Source of the DNA: Euptelea pleiosperma
Taxonomy: Eukaryota; Streptophyta; Magnoliopsida; Ranunculales; Eupteleaceae
Assembly (NCBI GenBank): GCA_035048495.1
Contig: CM068553.1
Coordinates: forward strand, 27,862,978 to 27,926,977
Reading direction: 5' to 3'
DNA: 64,000 nucleotides
Position numbers and translations under genes: made by a program. How positions within the stretch are numbered: the first letter of the stretch is position 1; every line of letters starts with the position of its first letter. The notes under the pieces were generated by a model. That model did no database searches. It was not told the DNA's origin and worked only from the letters and a program-made list of their open reading frames with translations. Shown here piece by piece: positions 55,311 to 64,000 of the stretch.

Positions 55311-56010
55311 TCAGATTCGAGCCAAAGACATCCAACCTTTGGATAATGCCAACGCCACACCCTCTACAATAGCATAACATTCAAAGAAAAGGTGGTCTAA
55401 CGATTCACAAAGTGGTATTTCAAAGTCGACACATCTTTGGAGGCGATCCTCAGTAGCAAGAGCTCCATGGTATATTTTCTGAACAGTAGTTGCAGCACGT
55501 TGGAGAATGGGAGCTTTCCAAATCCATTTGGACCAACTAACAACGGGGTATTTCTTCTTGATTGCTGTAAATGCAGATTTAACATTGAACGAGCCATTAA
55601 CTAAATTTTCCACTGTCATCAGCAAGGTTGGAAGGTCGGCCATGAAAGTTGTGGAGGGAGATACCAGCAGGGTTGAAGATGCACTTATCGTATCAGGCGG
55701 AAAAGACCATTAATCGTTGTCATTCAATTTGCTGAGAAAATAATGACTACTGTTCGACATTGAGCATGTCCTTGATTGTGAAATCACCAGCTCAAGTTTC
55801 ACACCAAATGTCAATGTTGGCCCCGTCACTGACCACCCAAGAGTAATCATGTTGAAACTCTAGGAGTGTACATTTGATGCTCGGCCAAATGGATGAACGT
55901 TTGTGGCTGGAGATGAGGTCTCCACATTTAGTCAAATATTTACCACGCATGAACAAAGCCCAAGCGTCCATAGTGTTCTTTATTAGTCATGGATGAACCA
56001 ACGACCAAGA
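55311..56010 (-). pseudogene. LINE (non-LTR) polyprotein 3' remnant with zinc-binding domain
   Basis: Reading leftward from about 56,000: NTMDAWALFMRGKYLTKCGD, then SSIWPSI, then WVVSDGANIDIWCET. This is the post-reverse-transcriptase region of plant LINEs. It is followed by GSFNVKSAFTAI, SKWIWKAPILQRA and CVDFEIPLCESLDHLFFEC, the zf-RVT domain with its usual Cys/His pattern partly kept. Stops after WCET and after NVEQ, plus a frame change, disable it. The last open part is 55,311-55,643. Endonuclease and reverse transcriptase are missing, as expected if the remainder was lost after insertion. No poly-A tail is clear. Confidence 0.82.
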
Positions 56011-56799
56011 TGAGGTACACCACGATATTAACTGCCCACCTCAACTGAACTAGGGTTTTGCAAGGAGGAAAATCCTCAACTGAACTAGGGTTTCTCACCG
56101 ATTTGCTTTGCTTTCCTTACCCAAGCATCCCTATTGGCCCTATTTCGCGGGGCAAGGACAGAGCACTAGGGGGTGTTGTTGAGCAGGGTGGCGCCACTGA
56201 TCTTCGTGAGCTCAACAAGTAGTTCCCTCTTTTGTGTCATCAGGGGCTTCAACATGCTCAAGCTGAGCAACAATGAAGTTCTCTATTTAGGGGGTCAAGT
56301 GAAACACGTTGAATCAAATCTGACCTATTGTAAGGGAAAAATCCCACACCTCCTCGAGATGCATGCAAAAGCCAACTCAAGACACCAAATCTTCTTAAAA
56401 AACCTCTTTCCTGACGTCAAATCTAAGTTGTTCCCGTCTGATCCGCCTTCAATGCTGAACTCATCGAGATCCTCCTATGCTTAAGTTAGCTCCTTGCTCA
56501 ATCAAAGAATACTAATACTAATCTTAGACCAATATTGCTTACCTTCTTCGTTACTGTAGCTTTCTATTTATAGATAATAAACCTAATGACGTGTAAATGA
56601 GCATGATTGAGACCGTACCAAATAGTACCAGAATGTGTCTTATGCGTGACTTGGCATAGATCGTGGTTTGTGGGAATAGTACAATAGGTGTCCATTTGTT
56701 GTTCGTCCCCCCTGAATCTCGAACAGAATTTGGACTGGAATATAAGGCTTCATCGTTTTCATCTTCCCAAGTTATAGTCGACTTGGCGAATAGAATACT
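56011..56799. other. Intergenic, unrecognised 103-codon frame, no supported gene
   Basis: CTCAACTGAACTAGGGTTT is repeated at about 56,040 and 56,077. The frame at 56,173-56,484 encodes a protein I cannot place; it has no signal peptide or obvious motif. TTTATAGATAATAAACC near 56,570 resembles a TATA region and could belong to an LTR, but nothing confirms this. Confidence 0.45.
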
Positions 56800-58992
56800 G
56801 TTTGTCCGATCATATGTCCGACTTCATAGATCTTGTTATCGGCATCTACCTAGCAACAACGGAGCAATCCATCAGTGCCATACTGTTCCGAGAAGACGAC
56901 AAAGAAGAGAAATCGATGTTCTTCACAAGCAAAACCCTCGTCGGAGTCGGAACTCAAGTACGCATTAATAGAAAGGCTGCCTTTGCACTAATTTTTGCAT
57001 CCAGGAGATTGAAGCCGTACTTCGACGAGAGGACTATTACGGTCTACACCGAGTTCCCGCTCAAGTCCGTCCTTGGAAAGATTGACTTATTTGGCCGAAT
57101 GGCTAAATGGGTCATTCATCTGGCACAGTATGGCATCACGTTCAGCCCCAGAACGTCCGAGAAAGGTCATGTCCTTGCAGGTTTCTTAGCCGACTTTCCA
57201 GTAAGCGACATCAAGCAACTGGGAGATGAAGACACAGACATCCTCCATCTACCTGAAGTCCCGGCAGCATTCCAACAGGAAACAAGTTGGAGACTCTTTG
57301 CGGATGGCTTGGGCAATGAAGACGGATTAGGAATCAGAACCGTCTTGATAACGCCGGAGAATACCAGAATTGAGAGGGCCATGAAGTTCGGCTTCAAAGC
57401 GTCCAACAACGAGGCAGAATACGAGGCCGTCATTTCAGGGATTACCACTTCCTTGGATCTTGGAGTCACTGATTTGATCGTTTATTCAGACTCGCAACTC
57501 GTCGTTTCCCAATACAACGGGACTTACCAGGCAAGGGACGAGAGATAGTAAGAGGATTGGCGAAACACTTCACCCAACTGAAGCTGTACCAACTCCCGAG
57601 ACAGGAGAACAGCTACTCGGACTCATTAGCATACCTGGCGACAATGCTAGGTGAGACGGAGTCGAGACTCATTTCAGTAGATTTTCAAGAGTACCCTAGC
57701 ATACAGAGGCCAAACGAGATACACATAGCACCCGTTAACATTGGGGGCGAGTCGAGTTGGATGGACAACATCGGCAACTACCTTTGGCACGGGACCCTCC
57801 TGGAATCAAAAATAGATGCAAGGCGGATACAAGGCATCTTAAAAAGATATACCCTGTTACACAGAAAGCTATATTGGAAATCGGCATCCGGACCATTCCT
57901 GAAGTGCCTGACCCCAACGCAGTCACATTCTGTGTTTGAGGAGATACACGCCGGCGTGTGCGGCAACCACTCGGGGGCGAGAAGTTTGGAACACAAGGCA
58001 ATCACGCAAGGGTATTTTTGGCTGTACATGCAAAAGGACGCCAAGATCTTTGTCTGCAAATGCCCGAGCTGCCAGAAGCATGCGCCACTGATCAGAGTAC
58101 CCATAGAAGAGTTACACCTAGTGTACAGCGCATGGCCGTTCGCCAAATGGGGACTAGACATCGTCGGGCCCCTCCCGAGAGCACCAGGAAATGTTCGCTT
58201 TTTGCTGGTGGCCACCAACTACTTCACTAAATGGATCAAAGCCGTTGAGCTCCCTCAGGTCCACATCTCAAACGTTAGAAGATTTCTCTAGGAGAATATC
58301 GTATGCCATTTTGGTGTACCCGAGGAAATTATAACAGACAACGGCTCACAGTTCTACGCAGTGGAGATTCAAGCCTTTTGTCAAACACTCGGGATAAAGA
58401 AAAGCTTATTGACTCTAAGGTATCTGCAAAGCAACGGATTGGCAGAAGTAGCCAACAGGGTCATAATCGACACACTGAAGAAGCGATTGGAGAGGGTCAA
58501 AGGAAAATGGGTTGACGAGCTATACGGCGTATTATGGGCCTATCGCACTACTCTGAGGCGATCAACAGGGGAATCCCCTTTTTCACTAGCTTACGGGACG
58601 GAGGTCGTAATTCCAACTGAGGCCACGGCACCAACCTCCGAACACTAGCCGTGGAATCGGGACAGAACGAGGGCATACTGGCTCACGACGTAGACCTCCT
58701 TGAGGAACGGAGAGAACAGGCCACGGTTCGACTAGCCGACTACCAACAGAGAATAAAACGGGCATTTAACTGAAGGGTGAAGCATAGGGTCTTTAAGCCA
58801 AGGGACTTCATCATCAGGAAAGTGTTTGAAAACACGAGGGAGGCCAATAGTGGCAAGCTCGGCTCCAATTGGGAAGGACCTTATGTGATTGACAAACTAG
58901 GACAGCACGGATCTTATTTCCTAAAGACATCAGACGGCACTGTAATTGAAAGGCCCTGGAATGCCTTTAAGCTGAAGGTCTTTTATCAATAA
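56800..58992 (+). pseudogene. Ty3/gypsy (Tat-like) pol remnant: RNase H, second RNase H, integrase
   Basis: The domains run in order: the first RNase H (IYLATTEQSISAILFREDD to RRLKPYFDE); a connector (FGRMAKWVIHLAQYGITFSP); a second, archaeal-type RNase H (WRLFADG, KASNNEAEYEAV, LIVYSDSQLVVSQ); the integrase H2C2 zinc finger (EEIHAGVCGNH, CKCPSCQKH); the integrase core (WGLDIVGPLP, ITDNGSQF, NGLAEVANR); and the C-terminal GPY/F-like domain (NWEGPYVIDKL). The dual RNase H is the hallmark of the Tat/Ogre group. The integrase Gln next to the catalytic Glu is replaced (NGL for the usual NGQ). Lesions are a frameshift near 57,548, TAG at 58,289, a frameshift near 58,640 and TGA at 58,771. gag, protease and reverse transcriptase are absent upstream. 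Confidence 0.92.
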
Positions 58993-59040
58993 AAGTTCTA
59001 TTCAAGTTCCATATCATTTAGATTCAATCCACTTTTCACC

Positions 59041-60170
59041 CCGGCCAAAAGGGAAGCATCTTACTCCAAAGAAGGAAGAAGTCCCACAAGTGGGCCGAGG
59101 CACCCAGTCCTTCTCTGCTGAAAAGCCAAGGGCAGAACGGGACATCGACATGTGCTGTTGGCATCTATCAAGAGCAGGCCTGGACCGCCTTGATGCATGA
59201 GAACTGTACCCCTCTCCAAAAGAGGAAGAAGTCCCACAAGTGAGCTGAGGCACCCAGTTCTTCTCGGCTGAAAAGCCAATGGCAGAATGGGACCTCTACA
59301 CGTGCAGTTGGCATCCATCAAGAGCAGGCCTGGACTGCCTTGATGCATGAGAACTGCACCCCTCTACACGTGCAGTTGGCATCCATCAAGAGCAGGCCTG
59401 GACCGCCTTGATGCATGAGAACTGTACCCCTTTCCAAAGGAGGAAGAAGTCCCACAAGTGGGCCGAGGCACCCAGTCCTTCTCGGCTGAAAAGCCAAGGG
59501 CAGAACGGGACCTCGATACGTGCAGTTGGCATCCATCAAGAGCAGGCCTAGACTGCCTTGATGCACGAGAACTGTACCCTTCTCCAAAGGAGGAAGAAGT
59601 CCCACAAGTGGGCCGATGCACCTAGTCCTTCTAGGCTGAAATGCCAAGGGTAGAATGGGACCTCGACACGTGCAGTTGGCATCCATCAAGAGCAGGCCTG
59701 TACCGCCTTGATGCATGAGAACTGTACCCCTCTCCAAAAGAGGAAGAAGTCCAATAAGTGGGTCGAGGCACCCTATCCTTCTCGGCTGAAAAGCCAAGGG
59801 CATAACGGGACATCGACACGTGCAGTTGGCATCCATCGAGAGTAGGCCTGGACCACCTTAATGCATGAGAACTGTACCCCTCTCCAAAGGAGGAAGAAGT
59901 CCCACAAGTGGGCCGAGGCACCCTGTCCTTCTCGGCTAAAAAGCTAAGGGCAGAACGGGACGTCGACACATGCTGTTGGCATCCATCAAGAGTAGGCCTG
60001 GACCGCCTTGATGCATGAGAGCCGTACTCCTCTCCAAAGGAGGAAGGAGGCCCACAAGTAGAACAAGGCACCCAGCCCTTCTCGACTGAAAAGTCGAATA
60101 CAAAATGGGACCTCGGCATGCGTAGTAGGCATCCATTAAGGCACACCAATCTTCCCGGCTGAAAAGCCAA
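59041..60170. repeat. 150-bp minisatellite downstream of gypsy pol
   Basis: About seven units. The phrase GTCCCACAAG or a close variant starts at 59,081, 59,231, 59,449, 59,599, 59,749, 59,899 and about 60,049, so spacing is exactly 150 except one of 218, where about 68 bases are duplicated (CTCTACACGTGCAGTTGGCA stretch). Units include GATGCATGAGAACTG, GGAGGAAGAAG and CTTCTCGGCTGAAAAGCC. Open minus-strand frames across it are a by-product of a period divisible by three. It sits in the non-coding 3' region of the element. Confidence 0.95.
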
Positions 60171-60466
60171 AGGCGAGACATGAACGGGGCAGACGGTTGG
60201 GCCGAGAGGCCTACCTCAAAAGAAAAAGAAAGGAAACAAAGCAAAAAAAAAATATGGATTCATATTAAGGAATCAGCAATGCAAGGAAAATGTTCATATA
60301 TTTTCATACTCAAGAATGTCATATGGCGTCTACATAAAAAGAGGAGATAAACAATGGAGGGAAAAGGTTCTGGATATAAGAAAGGCCATACGGCATCTAC
60401 AAGAGGAAAAAAAAAGAAGCAAAAAGAAAATGAAGACAAATCATTCGACTGTCACAATAACGTCGG

Positions 60467-62632
60467 TCAACTGTCCAACGCCACCCCCAATGACCTCGGG
60501 GCATCCCCGCCAAGGGCAAACTCCCCATCCAGCTCATCCCCAACAGCCGCATACTCCTCACCATAGTCAGCCCGAGCATCGGCAACACCCTTCTCATACT
60601 GGACTTGTTGGAGACGAATGGACTCGGAGCGTACAAGCTCTAGAGTCTCCTTCATCTTGCCCAGGGCCTCCTCGGCAGCGGCCCTCTTCGCCTTAGAGGC
60701 CTCCAGAGCCGCACGAACGTCCGCAGCTTTCCTCTTGGTAACCTGTCGGGCTTCCTTGGCCTTGGCAAGATCTTCTTTCCTTGAAAGCAGCTCTACGTTC
60801 AGCGCCTCCAGGTTTTGGGAGGCATGGGCCAGTCGTGAGGCGGCCTGGTCTACCCTCTCCCTTTGGCGGAGAACCTCGACGTCCTATTGGTCACACCGAT
60901 AGAGGAGGAAAGAAACGAAGTCCTTCAGGATAAGGAATGTGTTGATGCCCTACGAATACAAAGATAAGAAACTCAACAGAAACGAGAATCGTTAAAAAAA
61001 AAAAATAGGAAAGAATGAAGCAAGGAAATTACTTCGGCAAAAGATTTGCTCAAGCCGTCATAAGCCTGAGTCGGCTCCATTATTTTCTCATAACGTTGTC
61101 GATCTCTCTGCAAGGAGAGCCTGTTAACCAACCCCATGGCAACATGAGGGTCGTAGAGGGAGTGGCCCTCGGTGATAGGATGGCCAAAAGGAGTGTAGAA
61201 GGCCGGGATGGAGAACGGAGTGGCCGACGTCTACTCTGGAGGAACGGCCTCAAAATGCCGACCAAAGGGATCCAACACCTCGTCCCGATCCACCCTCACG
61301 GATGGCCTGGACGGGGGCACAGCCGCAGAAGTCGGAGGAATGGGGGGAACCTACCTTGAGGAGTCACCGAGAGGGATCTGCATCCCTGCCGCCGCGGTTA
61401 CAGAGGCGAGCGGATCAAAGGCCTGGAAGTCCCTCTTCGAATGGCGACCAAAATCTTGTTGCTTCCTCTTCCGCGTGGCTGCAACTTTCTTCTTCCCGCG
61501 GTCCTCCATGACAGGGCCGGCACAGGTCAGAGGAACGGTTGGGATAGCTACACAATCAGTGCCAACAACCTTGATCTGAGATGTCGGAATCACCCCTGCC
61601 CTCGTAGTTGCCTTACGGCTGTTGCGGGTACTCAGTCGAACCTTTATGTACCAAAAATGGTAGGTGAGCGGGACGATTGCGGCGAACCTCAACACCTTGT
61701 CAACAATCACTTGGGCGTGCGTGCTTGGGGACTGCACGTTATCTGCGAAAAAGAAAAAAGACGAAGTCAATAAACTGATGAAACAATTTGAAAGAAAAAC
61801 AACGAGGCAAGGGTAAACCTAGACGGCCTACCTGCCCGGTCAAAACTCGACCGGACGGAGCCAATCGGGTGACCTGGATTAGCTTGGCCGGTGCCATCCC
61901 ATGATCATGAGACAACTAGGGCCTTGTCGGGCCATCCCTTGTGAGAATCCGGAAGGTCTTCGATCATCCGGAAGGGGTCTAACCTAGCCGACAGGATATA
62001 AACATGGTCGGAATAGGGAGTGCGCTTCAATGAACAAGCACAGTCCATCTCCAACAGACCAATGGAGTGATCCCCAAGGGCACAAATGGAGTAAATCTTG
62101 GAGATTATCCTCCAAGTGTTGGGATGCATCTGGCTAGGGGCTCTGTTGTAAAAATTCAGCAAAGACCTGGCCAGAGGGGACAACGGGAATGACATCCCTC
62201 CCTCTAACTGCTCCCCGCAGATACTGATCTCCCCGTCAGGGAGAGGTTCTCCGAGGTAGTGGCTCTTCCTAATACGGACACGGCGAGAGATGCCGTAGCA
62301 CTGGTACAAGCTCTCACAGTCGTCGTCCACCTCGACAGCTTCACTAAAAATAAAAGGACGAGAGGAAGAGGCGGCATCACTAGTCAGGACCCTGGCAGGG
62401 TCCATGAGGGTTGCAGCACGACAAAGGAGTTGGCCTCAGGAACTTTGGAGAAGAAGGCTTCTTCGAGAACAACGTTCTCAACTACCTTGGCGTCCTCTAA
62501 GAAATAATCCTTAGAGGAACGCGACATATAGGACTGGGTTTTTTTAAAAAAAAAAGGAGAGTAATAAAAAACGAGAAAGGAATGTAAAAGAAAAGGAAGA
62601 AGGTAAGACAATAGTAAAACCTTTTTGGTCAA
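60467..62632 (-). pseudogene. Antisense gene of a Tat-like gypsy element (decayed)
   Basis: Transcribed opposite to pol. The N-terminal part reads DAKVVENVVLEEAFFSKVPE, then after a frameshift near 62,395 DDCESLYQCYGISRRVRIRK, GEQLEGGMSFPLSPLARSLL and FYNRAPSQMHPNTWRIISKI. After a TGA at 61,905-61,907 the frame continues to a likely donor (GCAG/GTAGGC, near 61,833) and an acceptor (TTTTTCGCAG/ATAACG, near 61,745) that restores the frame. A basic stretch (RGKKKVAATRKRKQQ) follows. The C-terminal part is an Ala/Glu/Arg-rich coiled coil (about 60,890-60,520). In-frame TAG codons lie near 61,351, 61,236 and 60,887. Tat-lineage elements such as Grande are known to carry an antisense ORF of unknown function in this position. 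Confidence 0.75.
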
Positions 62633-62779
62633 ACGATGTCCCGGCTGAGGATACTCTCAGACGAAGTGCCAGCAAGATCTTTTGTTGTAAAAGAGATGAG
62701 GAAGAAGAGGGGGGAAGAAATCGCGGCCTTCTCAGAGTCAGAGCTTGTAAAAAATGAAAAATGACTGAGTTCGGGGGTA

Positions 62780-62790
62780 TTTATACTCGC
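62780..62790 (-). promoter_or_regulatory. TATA-like box for the antisense gene
   Basis: On the minus strand the sequence reads GCGAGTATAAATACCCCC, a good TATA box about 150 bases upstream of the open antisense coding frame (62,632). A purine-rich tract at about 62,696-62,722 lies between them. Function is inferred from position only. Confidence 0.55.
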
Positions 62791-63095
62791 CATGCTTGGC
62801 ATTATTACTAGTGCGTCCTAGCATTAGCAAAACCCGTAATAAATGCGAAATCATTACACGTCTCCTTCGGACAGTACATTTCGCATGCCCGAACGGTTCG
62901 AAGGTTGGTTTCTCTGACAATTGTACCGATGTCGTGTTAATTGCCCGAGAAAGGGGGCCGATGTGGGTACCCTATTTTTTGAGAAGCTAAGATAATGCCA
63001 CGTGTCACTTAAATTGAGCACGTTCTCCGGGAAGAGGCATATTGGCCTCCGTGGTTCATGGACCACCTCGGCCCATAGTTCGATGAACATACCTT

Positions 63096-63637
63096 CTTGT
63101 CGAAACAACTGTCGACGCCGTCCAACTAAAGAATGGGCCTTGCCGGAACAACTGACGAAGCTGTCTGGCTAAAGAATGGGCTTTGTTGGAACAACTGCCA
63201 ACGCCATCCGACTAAAGGATGGACCTTGTCGGAACAACTGACGAAGCTGCCCGGCTAAAGGATGGGCCTTGTTGGAACAACTGCCGACACCGTCCGACTA
63301 AAGGGTGGACCTTGTCGGAACAACTGACGAAGCTGTCCGGCTAAAGGATATGCCTTGTCGGAACGACGGCCGACACCGTCCGACTAAAGGATGGGCCTTG
63401 TCGGAACAACTGCCGATGTCGTCCGACTAAAGGATGGGCCTTGTTGGAACAACTGCCGAAGCCGTCCGGCTAAAGGATAGGCCTTGTCGGAACACCTGAC
63501 GAGGCTGTCCATCTAAAGGATATGCCTTGTCAGAATAACTGTCGAAATCGTCTGACTGAGAACGGATCTTGTCGGGACACTTGGCGAAACCATCCAACTA
63601 GGAGATAAGGCTTGTCGGAACACTTAGCACAAGTAAT
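63096..63637. repeat. 43-bp minisatellite, about 12 units
   Basis: The phrase GGAACAACTG recurs at 63,145, 63,188, 63,231 and 63,274, an exact 43-base period, and continues in diverged form to about 63,637. Units alternate between two types: ACGAAGCTGTCCGGCTAAAG and CCGACGCCGTCCGACTAAAG. The alternation suggests an 86-base higher-order unit in the first half. It lies upstream of the LTR-like promoter. Confidence 0.93.
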
Positions 63638-63780
63638 CCGGCAAGCTGCGTCCTAGAGGGGTGGCAGATATTGAACTTGGACGGTTAGAACGCCATCTTA
63701 CAGAACGCCTGTAGGAAACATTCCCCTCAGGCCAAGAAACATAATAGAAAACCGTTATCAAGAAATGACGGTTACAGGCT

Positions 63781-64000
63781 CCTCAACAACGATGCGCTCC
63801 TTGTTGAGGGCCCTATAAAAGAAAGTGAATCTAATGAAGAGAGATCAAAAAATACAAGCAAAAGAGAGAGACAGGAATCAAGAACTAGTCCTATAGTATT
63901 TGGATCCATCCTAACTTGGTCGTTGGAGTGTGATTTGCAGGTACAACGACGACCGGAGAGACGACGACAATCGCAGAGTGACCAATCAAGGCAAGAAGGG
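63781..64000 (+). promoter_or_regulatory. LTR-like promoter at the right edge
   Basis: CCCTATAAAAG (TATA at about 63,814-63,820) is preceded by a hairpin (CCTCAACAA 63,781-63,789, loop of 11, TTGTTGAGG 63,801-63,809) and followed by A- and G-rich sequence. This is the usual look of a U3/R boundary in plant gypsy LTRs, and it lies downstream of the element's 3' region. The LTR start and primer-binding site are not resolved; the window ends first. Confidence 0.5.

Noticed and set aside
59318..60170. Long repetitive minus-strand frames across the 150-bp minisatellite
   Set aside because: The period is a multiple of three, so a frame without stops stays open through all units. The peptide is merely periodic.

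Overview
The window is plant nuclear DNA, most likely from a eudicot; I cannot name the species. The evidence is integrated badnavirus-type pararetrovirus DNA, plant Ty3/gypsy (Tat-like), Ty1/copia and LINE remnants, and a large AT-rich tandem array. I found no intact host protein-coding gene, tRNA or rRNA.

Layout. 1-10,310: two endogenous badnavirus-like fragments joined head to head at 3193/3194. Copy A (minus strand) is cut by the window start. Copy B (plus strand) has a truncated ORF1, a complete ORF2, a complete 2040-codon ORF3 and the intergenic promoter region. 10,311-15,870: four units of a 1.38-1.39 kb tandem repeat. 15,871-27,225: the same head-to-head pair again, copy C (minus) and copy D (plus), joined at 20,108/20,109. 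Positions 1-12,098 recur at about 16,918-29,013, with a constant offset of 16,915 bp after the first ~480 bases. 27,226-50,060: the tandem array continues, first as young ~1.39 kb units, then ~1.7 kb units, then strongly diverged units. 50,060-53,125: AT-rich DNA without genes, with a degenerate direct-repeat pair and a pyrimidine-rich LTR-like stretch. 53,125-53,720: copia remnant. 53,735-54,440: an isolated, very diverged array unit. 55,311-56,010: LINE remnant on the minus strand. 56,800-64,000: a decayed Tat-like gypsy element with dual RNase H, integrase, a 150-bp minisatellite, an antisense gene with its own TATA-like box, a 43-bp minisatellite, and an LTR-like promoter at the right edge.

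How the parts relate. ORF1/ORF2 and ORF2/ORF3 overlap by ATGA, the badnavirus arrangement for translation from one pregenomic RNA. ORF3 encodes, in order, movement protein, capsid protein with a CCHC knuckle, the badnavirus second Cys cluster, aspartic protease, reverse transcriptase and RNase H, and then an unusual ~255-residue tail. No copy here is a complete viral genome: the ORF1 5' part is missing and I saw no tRNA-Met primer-binding site. The inverted pairs could yield hairpin RNA. The viral promoters of copies B and C point at each other across the 10.3-15.9 kb array.

Caution. Positions about 15,550-17,390 carry many single-base indels compared with otherwise near-identical copies. This looks like poorly polished sequence and lies where the two 16.9-kb units meet, so the duplication itself should be verified.
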